A stretch of 36,850 bases of DNA, from assembly GCA_910586835.1 (NCBI GenBank), contig CAJUJU010000042.1, positions 1 to 36,850 on the forward strand, read 5' to 3'. The notes under the pieces are model-generated. The model saw only the letters and a program-made list of their open reading frames with translations, searched no databases and had not been told where the DNA came from. A program made the translations under genes and the position numbers. The DNA is from an uncultured Acetatifactor sp. Lineage in GTDB: Bacteria; Bacillota; Clostridia; Lachnospirales; Lachnospiraceae. Of the stretch, positions 16,586 to 24,561 are shown in pieces (position 1 is the stretch's first letter; every line of letters begins with the position of its first letter).

Positions 16586-17488
16586 ATGAATCGGTCAAAG
16601 ATCGGATCCTGGATAAAAAAGAATAAGACGGGTTATCTGTTCCTGCTGCCGTTTCTGATTCTTTTTACGGCTTTTACCATCGTACCGGTTGCGGTGGCCA
16701 TGGGCACCAGCTTTACCAACTACAATATGATACAGCGCCCGGGCTTTGTGGCGCTGGATAACTATGCGTTTCTGCTGCTGGACGACGATGTGTTTCTCAA
16801 GGCGCTGCAGAATACCCTGATCTTTGCGCTGGTCACGGGGCCTGCGGGTTATCTTGCCTCCTTCTTTATGGCGTGGATCATTACCCTTGTAAAAAAGGGC
16901 AAGGGATTCTTTTCACTGGCATTCTACGCTCCCTCCCTGACCAGCGGAGTGGCCATGTCAACCATCTGGCTCATCATCTTTTCCGGTGACCGGTATGGCT
17001 ACCTGAACAACCTTTTGCTGAAGCTGGGGATTCTGACAGAGCCGATTCTGTGGACCAGTGACTCGGATTATGTGATGGGTGTGGTGATGCTGATCTCCGT
17101 CTGGATGAGTATGGGAACGGGCTTCCTGGTGTTTCTGGCAGGATTCCAGAACATTGACCCGGCGTTGTATGAGGCCGCCAGGGTGGACGGAATCAGCAGC
17201 CGGTTCCAGGAACTGCGTCTTATTACATGGCCGCTGATGAAGCCTCAGCTCCTGTTCGGCGCCATCAACTCCATCGTGGGCTCCTTTGCCGTGTTTGACG
17301 TGGCTACGGCGGTGGCGGGGATGCCCAGCCCCAACTATTCGGCCCACACCATTGTGGCACATCTTTACGATTACGCGTTTACAAGATACAACATGGGGTA
17401 TGCCTCAGCTGTGGCCATGATTCTGTTTCTGATCACCTTTGTCATGGGACGTGTGTGTATGAGAATGTTTAAGTCGGATGTAGATTAA
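16586..17488 (+). CDS. Carbohydrate ABC transporter permease, UgpA/LacF type (pair 1)
   Basis: A 300-residue inner-membrane permease with six hydrophobic segments, the first at about residues 16-38 (GYLFLLPFLILFTAFTIVPV). The cytoplasmic EAA loop that docks on the ATPase reads YEAARVDGISSRFQELRLIT then WPLMKP, close to consensus. GGGGAGGATTGGG upstream gives a clear ribosome site. It starts 12 bases after the CBM-solute-binding protein and is followed 16 bases later by its partner permease. No ATPase gene is in the window; such systems normally share an MsmK/MsiK-type ATPase encoded elsewhere. Family confident; oligosaccharide of pectic origin is inferred from the context. Confidence 0.95.
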   Translation: MNRSKIGSWIKKNKTGYLFLLPFLILFTAFTIVPVAVAMGTSFTNYNMIQRPGFVALDNYAFLLLDDDVFLKALQNTLIFALVTGPAGYLASFFMAWIITLVKKGKGFFSLAFYAPSLTSGVAMSTIWLIIFSGDRYGYLNNLLLKLGILTEPILWTSDSDYVMGVVMLISVWMSMGTGFLVFLAGFQNIDPALYEAARVDGISSRFQELRLITWPLMKPQLLFGAINSIVGSFAVFDVATAVAGMPSPNYSAHTIVAHLYDYAFTRYNMGYASAVAMILFLITFVMGRVCMRMFKSDVD

Positions 17489-17504
17489 TCAGTGTGAGAA
17501 AGGC

Positions 17505-18383
17505 GTGAGAACAGGGATGAAACAGAAATGGATCAAGAGAAAAAAGATAAAATTCGGCCAGGTGGTACTGGTTCTGCTGCTGGGAATGCTGGTGTGCTTT
17601 ACCGCGCTGCCCATGGTGGCAATGGTGTCAAGGGCGCTGATGTCTACGGAGGAGCTGTATATTTATCCGCCGCGCATCATCAGCAGAAACCCCACGTTCC
17701 AGAATTTCAGCGACCTTCTGACTTCGCTGAACGCCTCGGTGGTGCCTTTTACCAGATACATATTCAACAGTCTGTTTACCACAGTGGTGACGGTTTTTCT
17801 GAGCATTATGGTGTGCAGCCTGGGCGCTTACGGTCTGACGAAGCATAAGCCGGCGGGGGCGGATGCCATCTTTGCGGTGGTGCTGGCAGCGCTGATGTTT
17901 TCCACTCATGTGACTCAGATACCCAATTATCTGGTGGTAAATAAGCTGGGGCTTGTAAACAGCTATCTTGCGCTGATTATTCCCAAGATTGCGGTGGCCT
18001 ACAATTTCTTTCTGGTCAAGCAATTCTGTGAACAGCTGCCGGATTCTATTCTGGAGGCAGCCAGAATAGACGGCTGCTCCAATCTGGGAATCTTCTGGAG
18101 AATAGCCATGCCGCTTTTGAAGCCCGCATGGAGCACGTTGGCTGTGTTTTCCTTCGTGAGCAACTGGAACGATTACTTTTCGCCGTTGATCTTCATCAGA
18201 AGCGACGCGCTGAAGACTCTGCCCCTGGCACTGCAGACGCTTGCCGGAGGGGCCGGCGTGGTGGCCCGGGCAGGGACGGTTGGAGCGGCTACGCTGATCA
18301 CCACCCTTCCCTCCATCATTGTGTTTGCCATCTTCCGGGGAAAGGTCATGGAGACCATGACATACTCGGGAATCAAAAGCTGA
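17505..18383 (+). CDS. Carbohydrate ABC transporter permease, UgpE/AraQ type (pair 1)
   Basis: A 292-residue permease, partner of the preceding gene. It has an N-terminal basic patch, a first TM at about residues 18-42 (VVLVLLLGMLVCFTALPMV), five further hydrophobic segments, and the EAA motif LEAARIDGCSNLGIFWRIAM then PLLKP. The frame may start at GTG 17505 (GAAAGGC upstream) or at ATG 17517, which has only AGGG touching it; I kept the longer form without certainty. The last residues (ETMTYSGIKS) are a typical MetI-class C-terminus. Together with 16586 it forms the channel for the CBM-fused binding protein. Confidence 0.95.
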   Translation: MRTGMKQKWIKRKKIKFGQVVLVLLLGMLVCFTALPMVAMVSRALMSTEELYIYPPRIISRNPTFQNFSDLLTSLNASVVPFTRYIFNSLFTTVVTVFLSIMVCSLGAYGLTKHKPAGADAIFAVVLAALMFSTHVTQIPNYLVVNKLGLVNSYLALIIPKIAVAYNFFLVKQFCEQLPDSILEAARIDGCSNLGIFWRIAMPLLKPAWSTLAVFSFVSNWNDYFSPLIFIRSDALKTLPLALQTLAGGAGVVARAGTVGAATLITTLPSIIVFAIFRGKVMETMTYSGIKS

Positions 18384-18397
18384 AAGGAACTCATCTT

Positions 18398-19837
18398 ATG
18401 AGAAGACATTTACGACGGATCTGTCGGGGAGCTGCGTTCTGCATGGTGCTTGCGCTGTCATTGCCCGCGGGTCAGGTACAGGCGGCCGGCAATACCTATG
18501 TGGCGGACGAAGACGGCAGCCTGATGCCTGTTCCTGAGGCCTATGAGGTGTATGACTGTATTTACAATCTGGAGGAATACGGCGTCATGAACCATCCGCA
18601 GGATATATTTGTGGACGGCGGCGACATCTATGTGGCGGACACGGACAATAACAGGATATTGAAGATGGATATGGACGGAACGGTGAAGAAGGAGTACACG
18701 GAGGCCTTCGGCAGAGGTTTTTCCACGCCGGGAGGCATCTTCCGGGATAAGTCCGGCAATATCTGGGTGGCGGACACGGGGAATCTGCGCATTGCGGTCA
18801 TCGACGGGGAGGGCGGCGATGTGGCGGAATACGGGAAGCCGGACTCCGCTCTGCTGTCGGAGAATTTTGCCTTTGACGCCCAGAAGATCGCAGTCAACAG
18901 CATCGGCAATATCTATGCTCTGAAAGGGGCGAATCTGATGACCATTGACCAGGCCAATAACTTTCACGGCTACCTGGGTGCTGCGGAGGTGGGATTTTCC
19001 CTGAGCCGTCTGCTGATCCGCACCTTCGGTTCACAGTCTCAGGTGGAGCGGACGCTGAAGCAGGAGCCTGCAGCGTATTCCAACTTTACCATCGGCGCCG
19101 ACGGGATGATTTACGGGATATTGGCCACGGAGGAAAAGGATCAGATCAGACGCCTGAATTCGGTGGGAAATAATACTTACCCGGAGGGAAAATACGGGCT
19201 GATCATTGAGCAGCGGGACAAGGAGGAGCCGGTAAAGCCTTTCTTTGCCGATATTGCGGTGATGGATAACGGGATCATAACCGTGGTGGATAAGAATACA
19301 GGACTTTTGTATCAGTATGATCAGGACGGAAATCTGCTGGCGGCCTTTGGAGGCATCGGAGATTATGCGGGGGTCTATTCGGTTCCGGTGAGTCTGGACG
19401 TGGATGAAAATGGTTTTCTGTATGTGCTGGACTACAGCGCAAATACCATCACCATACTGCGTCCCACGGAATTCATCCGGCTGGTGCATCAGGCAGTCAC
19501 CCTGTATGACGCCGGAAAATACGCAGAGGCCAGAGAATACTGGCAGAAGGTCATTGACATCGACTCCAACTATGCTCTGGCGCATCAGGGCGTGGGGAAG
19601 GTTTCCTGCAAGGAAGAGGATTTCAAAAGCGCCATGGAGCAGTATCGGCTGGGAGATGACAGGGAAGGGTACTCCGAGGCATACGGGGAGCACAGGCTGG
19701 AGCTGTTCCGGGACAATTTTCTGTGGATTACCGCCGCGGCGTTCGGCATACTTTTCGGCCTGTACAAACTGATCTGTCTTGCGAAGGACAAGGCAAGACG
19801 GTGGGCGGAGCTGACTCAGATGGGGGGTGACCTGTGA
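18398..19837 (+). CDS. Secreted NHL beta-propeller/TPR protein with C-terminal membrane anchor
   Basis: A 479-residue protein. The start at 18398 has AAAGGA upstream and gives a good signal peptide (RRHLRR, a hydrophobic core, cleavage after VQAAG). An earlier in-frame ATG would bury this inside the upstream permease. NHL-repeat blades follow: HPQDIFVDGGDIYVADTDNN, TPGGIFRDKSGNIWVADTGN and, later, SVPVSLDVDENGFLYVLDYS. A TPR-like pair sits at about 370-425 (LYDAGKYAEAREYWQKVI, ALAHQGVGKV). A TM segment at about 440-465 and a basic tail end the protein, so the propeller faces outward. Its stop overlaps the Yip1-like start (TGATG). It is part of a conserved-looking accessory module of sugar ABC operons whose job is unknown; a scaffold or sensor role is only a guess. 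Confidence 0.85.
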   Translation: MRRHLRRICRGAAFCMVLALSLPAGQVQAAGNTYVADEDGSLMPVPEAYEVYDCIYNLEEYGVMNHPQDIFVDGGDIYVADTDNNRILKMDMDGTVKKEYTEAFGRGFSTPGGIFRDKSGNIWVADTGNLRIAVIDGEGGDVAEYGKPDSALLSENFAFDAQKIAVNSIGNIYALKGANLMTIDQANNFHGYLGAAEVGFSLSRLLIRTFGSQSQVERTLKQEPAAYSNFTIGADGMIYGILATEEKDQIRRLNSVGNNTYPEGKYGLIIEQRDKEEPVKPFFADIAVMDNGIITVVDKNTGLLYQYDQDGNLLAAFGGIGDYAGVYSVPVSLDVDENGFLYVLDYSANTITILRPTEFIRLVHQAVTLYDAGKYAEAREYWQKVIDIDSNYALAHQGVGKVSCKEEDFKSAMEQYRLGDDREGYSEAYGEHRLELFRDNFLWITAAAFGILFGLYKLICLAKDKARRWAELTQMGGDL

Positions 19838-20460
19838 TGAGAGAATCGCTGAAGCTGGCTGTAATGATATTGTTTCATCCCATTGCAGCCTTTGAGTATA
19901 TGAAGAGAAAGCGGGAGACGCTCTCCGGTCTCATGATTCTGGCAGTCATCTTTCTGGCGGCTGCAGTGCAGATCTTCAGCATATACGTCACACATTACCC
20001 GCTCTCCACCGTGAATCTGAGGAATGCCAATGTGGTGTTTGAGTGTGCAAAGATACTGCTTCCGGTGGTGACCTGGGGTGTGGCGTCCTACGCCATGACT
20101 ACGATTCTGGACGGTGAGACGAAGTTTTCGGAGGCCATGCTGGCCACCTGTTACGCCATGATACCGTTTCTGCTGATTTCGCCGCTGCTGACTCTGTTTT
20201 CCAGAATACTGGATCTGGGACAGAGCGGGTTGTATTACGGGATGTACGGGGCCATGCTGTTCTGGATAATTGCGCTGCTTCTGACGGCGCTGAAGGAGAT
20301 GAATCACTATTCCGTGGGAAAGACTGCCGTGGTGACATTTTTATCCCTGTTCACCATGATGCTGATCTGGGCGTCCGTTGCGCTGTTGTTTTCCCTGAGC
20401 ATGCAGTTTATCACCTTTGTGAAAGAGGTCATTGTGGAAGCGAGGTATCTGTTCTCATGA
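19837..20460 (+). CDS. Yip1-like polytopic membrane protein
   Basis: A 207-residue protein with about five TM segments, including LMILAVIFLAAAVQIFSIYV, ILLPVVTWGVASYAMTTIL, AMLATCYAMIPFLLISPLL, MLFWIIALLLTALKEM and FLSLFTMMLIWASVALLFSL. HPIAAFEYMKRKR near the N-terminus and the helix order match the Yip1 domain of bacterial membrane proteins with no known enzymatic activity. ATG 19837 uses GGGGGGTG upstream and overlaps the NHL gene's stop; its own stop overlaps the DUF5696 start as ATGA. The two overlaps imply fixed stoichiometry with its neighbours, so it may be a membrane platform for the NHL and DUF5696 proteins. That role is inferred. Confidence 0.8.
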   Translation: MRESLKLAVMILFHPIAAFEYMKRKRETLSGLMILAVIFLAAAVQIFSIYVTHYPLSTVNLRNANVVFECAKILLPVVTWGVASYAMTTILDGETKFSEAMLATCYAMIPFLLISPLLTLFSRILDLGQSGLYYGMYGAMLFWIIALLLTALKEMNHYSVGKTAVVTFLSLFTMMLIWASVALLFSLSMQFITFVKEVIVEARYLFS

Positions 20461-22634
20461 GAAAAGGAAAATATATGCTTTGGCTTCTCCTGTTGTCCGC
20501 CCTGCTTGTTCTGGGGGGCTGCGGCAGGCAGGAGGAAGTGGACGGCAGTGCGGCGGTGATTTATGCGCCGGCGGGGAGCTCGGACACCGTGCTGGAAAAT
20601 GAGCGGTACAGGCTGACGCTGGAGGAGAATTATTCCGTCATGACGATTGTGGATAAGAACACCGGAGAGAAATGGAGTTCTTCGCCCACGGACGAATATT
20701 TTGATGCGGAGGCGCTGAATCCCATGTGGAGGATGAGGACGTCCTCGCTCTTTCAGCTGGGCTATACGAATATAGCTGCCGGTCTGGGGGTTATCATGAA
20801 TTCTCCGCTGCTTCAGATGGATTACACGGCGGCGGGCTGTCTGAAGGACGGGCAGCTGTATGTGAGCTATGATCTGGTACAGCCCTCCATACGGATGACC
20901 CTGGCGTTTTCGCTTGAGGAAGACGGTTTTCGGGTGAGGGTTCCCTTTGACGGGATCGAAGAGTATGGCACACAGTTTTCGGTGGTGAGCCTGGCTGTCC
21001 TGCCTTATATGTCGGGGGCCACGGATGAAGCGGAGGGCTATTATCTGTATCCCGACGGCTCGGGCGCCGTCATGGAATTTCAGGATATTGCGCACATCGG
21101 AGCAAGCAGCCGTTCTTATATGTTGTATGGAGATGTACAGGATTATGACTGCTTCCGGCTGCCCTTTGAGTCGGAGACCGCCCGGGCCATGCTGCCCGTG
21201 TACGGAGTGAATATCAACGACAGAGGGTATGTGGCCATACTGACACAGGGGGATACCGACGCCAGGATCACGGTCTCCTGCTCCACCAAAATGGTGGCCA
21301 TCAACGGTGTGTACGGAGAGTTTCTGTATCGCAGGGGCTTTGCGGATGCCCGGGTAAAAACAAGCACGGTGTTGTCCTACGCCGGAGGTATCATTCCCGG
21401 GGACCGGGAGATATACTACAGGTTTCTGGAGACGGGAAACACGGATTACAGTGCCATGGCGGCAAGCTATCGCGGCTATCTGGAGAGCCAGGGAATGGAG
21501 TATGGCGCGGAGCAGGTCGATTATCCTTTGTTTCTGGATATTTTGATGGGAATCGAAGAGGAGGGGCTGCTGTTTGACGAGTGGCGGCAGGTCACGGACT
21601 TTGAGCAGGCCGCGCAGATGGCGACGGAGCTCAAGGAGCAGGGCGTGGAGAACCTGCTGATCAACCTGAAGGGCTATACGAAGCACGGTTATTATTCGGA
21701 GCCCAATTCCTTCCGGATCAATTCCTCTCTGGGGGGCCGGGCAGGGCTGAAGCGCTTTTTGAAGACAGCGGGTGAACTGGAGGTTCCGGTGACACTGGAT
21801 TATCATATGCTGTACGCCAGAAAGCGGACAGGGGGATTTTCCACACAAAAGGATATCGTTTATCTGGGAAATTATGTGGCTCTGACCGACGAGGAAGAGG
21901 AGCTGTATTTGCTGGGACCCAAGGCTGCCCTTGACAAGTTCGGAAAATTCGACGGCAAGGCAGGAGAATATGAGACGGCAGGCTATTCTCTGGGAGGAAT
22001 CGGAGATACGCTGGCCTACAGCTATAATACCCGCAGCAGATCCGGCGCGGCGGAGACGCTTGCGCAGTGGAAGGAGCTGCTGGGAGGGCTTTCGGATCAG
22101 GGCAGGATACTGACGGTGGAGGGCGGAAACGCCTATGTGCTTGGATATGCGGACTATCTGAAGGATATCCCTGACGGGGATTTGGGCTTTCGTTTTACCA
22201 CCCGCAGCGTTCCCTTTTTCCAGCTTGTGGTACATGGACTGGCGGGTTATATGACAGAGGCCGGGAATCTGTCCGGCGATCTGGCCGGAGAAAAGCTGAA
22301 GTGGGTGGAGTACGGTTACATTCCATACTTTGAACTGACCTGTGAGGGGTCGGAGGATCTGATGTACACGGATTATAACGAGCTGTTTACCTCGGAGTAC
22401 GGAAGATGGAGGGACGAGGCAGTCCGGATTTACCGGGAACTGTCGGAAAGCATTGGTTTTCTGGCAGGTGAAGTGATGGAGGAGCATATAAGCCTGGGGA
22501 AGGAATTGTATCGGGTGACCTACGGCGACGGCACGAGGGTTTATGTGAACTATGCGGATTTTGAACAGACTGCGGACGGAGTCACGGTTCCCGCGGGAGA
22601 CTACGCGGTAATCACGGATTCGGTGGAAAGGTAA
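20457..22634 (+). CDS. DUF5696-type lipoprotein, possible TIM-barrel glycosidase-like protein
   Basis: A 725-residue lipoprotein; signal with lipobox LGGC, Cys22. Residues 45-330 are beta-rich, of a galactose-mutarotase-like or super-sandwich look (YRLTLEENYSVMTIVDKNTG, YYLYPDGSGAVMEF). Residues about 345-600 look like a TIM-barrel: YPLFLDILMGIEEEG, GVENLLINLKGYTKHGYYSE, VPVTLDYHMLYARK and, near 560, LTVEGGNAYVLGYADYL. This two-part layout is like glycoside hydrolases of the GH101/GH36 kind, but I cannot place catalytic acids with confidence. DUF5696 proteins often sit in sugar ABC operons of Firmicutes. The start overlaps the Yip1 stop. It probably acts on substrate outside the membrane or presents it to the second permease pair; enzyme activity is unproven. 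Confidence 0.8.
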   Translation: MRKGKYMLWLLLLSALLVLGGCGRQEEVDGSAAVIYAPAGSSDTVLENERYRLTLEENYSVMTIVDKNTGEKWSSSPTDEYFDAEALNPMWRMRTSSLFQLGYTNIAAGLGVIMNSPLLQMDYTAAGCLKDGQLYVSYDLVQPSIRMTLAFSLEEDGFRVRVPFDGIEEYGTQFSVVSLAVLPYMSGATDEAEGYYLYPDGSGAVMEFQDIAHIGASSRSYMLYGDVQDYDCFRLPFESETARAMLPVYGVNINDRGYVAILTQGDTDARITVSCSTKMVAINGVYGEFLYRRGFADARVKTSTVLSYAGGIIPGDREIYYRFLETGNTDYSAMAASYRGYLESQGMEYGAEQVDYPLFLDILMGIEEEGLLFDEWRQVTDFEQAAQMATELKEQGVENLLINLKGYTKHGYYSEPNSFRINSSLGGRAGLKRFLKTAGELEVPVTLDYHMLYARKRTGGFSTQKDIVYLGNYVALTDEEEELYLLGPKAALDKFGKFDGKAGEYETAGYSLGGIGDTLAYSYNTRSRSGAAETLAQWKELLGGLSDQGRILTVEGGNAYVLGYADYLKDIPDGDLGFRFTTRSVPFFQLVVHGLAGYMTEAGNLSGDLAGEKLKWVEYGYIPYFELTCEGSEDLMYTDYNELFTSEYGRWRDEAVRIYRELSESIGFLAGEVMEEHISLGKELYRVTYGDGTRVYVNYADFEQTADGVTVPAGDYAVITDSVER

Positions 22635-22641
22635 GGGTTCC

Positions 22642-22668
22642 CATATGAAAAGAAAAAAATTTCATATG
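22642..22668 (+). promoter_or_regulatory. Start-codon hairpin at the second permease pair
   Basis: A perfect 9-bp inverted repeat, CATATGAAA / TTTCATATG, with a 9-base purine loop (AGAAAAAAA). The left arm contains the ATG at 22645 and the right arm a second in-frame ATG at 22666. Folding would hide both starts, so it could throttle translation of the permease relative to the lipoprotein. The repeat is seen directly; the effect is inferred. Confidence 0.4.
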
Positions 22669-23523
22669 ACTATTAAGAAAAGGCGGGGGATAGAAGCGCT
22701 TATCTTCCTGACGCCGTGGCTGATCGGCATGTGTCTGTTTTTCATCTATCCCATATTTGTATCTGTCCGGCTGAGCTTCAGCGAGATCACAAAGTTTAAG
22801 GGATTTATCATGGAATGGACGGGCCTGAGCAATTACAACTATATTTTTCTGTACGACACCAATTTTGTGCCGGCCTTTCTGAAGGTAGTGTCCGACACGC
22901 TGCTGAATACGCCCATATCTCTGGTGTTTTCGCTGCTGATCGCCATATTGATCAACAGACCCATGAAGGCAAGAGGCTTTTTCAGAACCGTATTTTTTAT
23001 TCCGGTGCTGCTGGGAAGCGGTTATGTCATGAAACAGCTCCTGGGCATGGGGGCGGACACCACAAGCATCACCCAGGGCATCATGGTGCCGGAGCAGATG
23101 ATGGATCTGCTGGGCCCCACCTTTGCGCCGCTGGTGCAGTCGGTGCTGGATCGAATCACGGTGGTGTTCTGGAAGTCCGGCGTGCAGATTGTCCTGTTTC
23201 TTGCGGGACTGCAGGGAATTTCCTCTTCCCTGTACGAGGCGGCCAAGGTGGACGGAGCGACGCAGTGGGAGATGTTCTGGAAGATTACCCTTCCGCTGAT
23301 TTCGCCGGTGATCCTGCTGAACTTTGTGTATACCATGGTTTCCTTCTTTACGGATTCCAATAACGCGCTGGTGGATTACATTCTGCAGCAGACCTTCCAG
23401 AACCAGCAGTTTGAGTACGGTGCAGCCATGGGCTGGGTATACTTTGCCTTTACCTTTACGCTGTGCATGCTGGTGATGGCGATTTTGAGGAAGCGGACCT
23501 ACAACATGGGAGACAAGGCGTGA
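22645..23523 (+). CDS. Carbohydrate ABC transporter permease, LplB/UgpA type (pair 2)
   Basis: A 292-residue six-TM permease. The first TM is about residues 17-41 (IEALIFLTPWLIGMCLFFIY), and the EAA motif is YEAAKVDGATQWEMFWKITL then PLISP. ATG 22645 has GGTAAGGG upstream; ATG 22666 would shorten it by seven residues and lacks a ribosome site. The sequence is of the LplB/YtcP-type oligosaccharide permease group and clearly differs from pair 1, so the locus imports at least two substrates or one substrate by two routes. It starts 10 bases after the DUF5696 gene. The last codons run close to the partner permease 11 bases downstream. Confidence 0.95.
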   Translation: MKRKKFHMTIKKRRGIEALIFLTPWLIGMCLFFIYPIFVSVRLSFSEITKFKGFIMEWTGLSNYNYIFLYDTNFVPAFLKVVSDTLLNTPISLVFSLLIAILINRPMKARGFFRTVFFIPVLLGSGYVMKQLLGMGADTTSITQGIMVPEQMMDLLGPTFAPLVQSVLDRITVVFWKSGVQIVLFLAGLQGISSSLYEAAKVDGATQWEMFWKITLPLISPVILLNFVYTMVSFFTDSNNALVDYILQQTFQNQQFEYGAAMGWVYFAFTFTLCMLVMAILRKRTYNMGDKA

Positions 23524-23534
23524 AAGGAGCATCT

Positions 23535-24497
23535 ATGAAATTATATCAGAAGGCGGAGCAGGCTCTTATAAACGGTCTGCGGACGGGAAAGAGCACCAAC
23601 ATCCGCAGGACGAAAAATTTTGTGATAAGGCTGTTGTTTTACCTGGTGGTCTTTGACCTGGCGTTCGTGTTCCTGTATCCCTTTATCACCGTGATCGCGG
23701 ATTCCCTGAAGACGGACAATGACATTGTCAATATCACGGTGAAGTGGCTGCCCAGCAGCCCGGAGTGGAACAATTATGTGGTGGCGTGGAAGAGACTGCG
23801 CTATCTGAAATATTTTAAGAATTCTGCCATTGTGTGCGGGACGGCAACCCTGGGACATGTGTTTTCCTGTTCCTTTGCGGGGTATGCCTTTGCCAGATAT
23901 CAGTTCCGGTTTAAGAACCTGCTCTTCGGGATTGTGGTGCTGGCCATGCTGGTGCCCGCCCAGGTGCTGATTTTCCCGCTGTATATGCAGTTTTCCAACT
24001 GGGGCTGGACCAACACCTATCTGCCGCTGGCGGTGCCTACCTTTTTCGGCTTCGGGCTCAGCGGAGGATTTTTCATCTTTTTGTTCCGGCAGTTTTTTTC
24101 GGGGCTTCCCTACGAGATGGAAGAGGCGGCCCGCATCGACGGCTGCGGTCCTTTTATGACCTACTTCAGGATCATGCTGCCCATTGCAAAATCTTCCGTG
24201 CTGGTGGCGGTGGTGTTGTCCGTGGTATGGCACTGGAACGATTATTTTGAGCCGGGCGTGTATGTGACAAATATTGATAAGATGCTGCTTCCCAGCAGGC
24301 TTCCGGTGTTGTACAGCCTGCTGAATGCGGAGCAGTTTGACCCCATACAGGTCAACGAGCTGGACAGCATTATCTTTAACGAGGCAATGCTGATGGCGGC
24401 TACATTTCTGGTAATATTACCGGTTTTGATAGTATATTCGATTCTGCAAAAGAAGTTCATGGAAGGAGTGGAGAGGTCGGGACTGACAGGAATGTAG
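23535..24497 (+). CDS. Carbohydrate ABC transporter permease, LplC/AraQ type (pair 2)
   Basis: A 320-residue permease with an AAAGGAGC ribosome site eight bases before ATG 23535; an in-frame start earlier at 23463 lies inside the preceding gene and is rejected. The first TM covers about residues 30-55 (LLFYLVVFDLAFVFLYPFI), and the EAA motif is MEEAARIDGCGPFMTYFRIM then PIAKS. In place of the usual short cytoplasmic ending, residues about 245-285 form an inserted loop (LLPSRLPVLYSLLNAEQFDP) before the last TM, as in some permeases of this group. It pairs with 22645 and is followed by two solute-binding lipoproteins. Family confident. Confidence 0.95.
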   Translation: MKLYQKAEQALINGLRTGKSTNIRRTKNFVIRLLFYLVVFDLAFVFLYPFITVIADSLKTDNDIVNITVKWLPSSPEWNNYVVAWKRLRYLKYFKNSAIVCGTATLGHVFSCSFAGYAFARYQFRFKNLLFGIVVLAMLVPAQVLIFPLYMQFSNWGWTNTYLPLAVPTFFGFGLSGGFFIFLFRQFFSGLPYEMEEAARIDGCGPFMTYFRIMLPIAKSSVLVAVVLSVVWHWNDYFEPGVYVTNIDKMLLPSRLPVLYSLLNAEQFDPIQVNELDSIIFNEAMLMAATFLVILPVLIVYSILQKKFMEGVERSGLTGM

Positions 24498-24561
24498 AGG
24501 GAGGAACATGCAGAGGAGAAGGAAGATTGAAAGGAAAATGTTTTATAAAAAGGAGGATTAT

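Noticed and set aside
18128..18397. N-terminal extension of the NHL/TPR frame
   Set aside because: It lies inside the permease gene and would bury a good signal peptide that begins at 18398.
20307..22487. A 726-codon open frame on the minus strand
   Set aside because: It is antisense to the DUF5696-type lipoprotein gene, has His/Arg/Gln-rich low-complexity sequence, no ribosome site and no recognisable domain. The plus-strand gene explains the DNA.
16586..24497. Missing ATPase taken as a broken transporter
   Set aside because: Sugar ABC systems of this class in Firmicutes normally share an ATPase encoded elsewhere, so its absence is expected.
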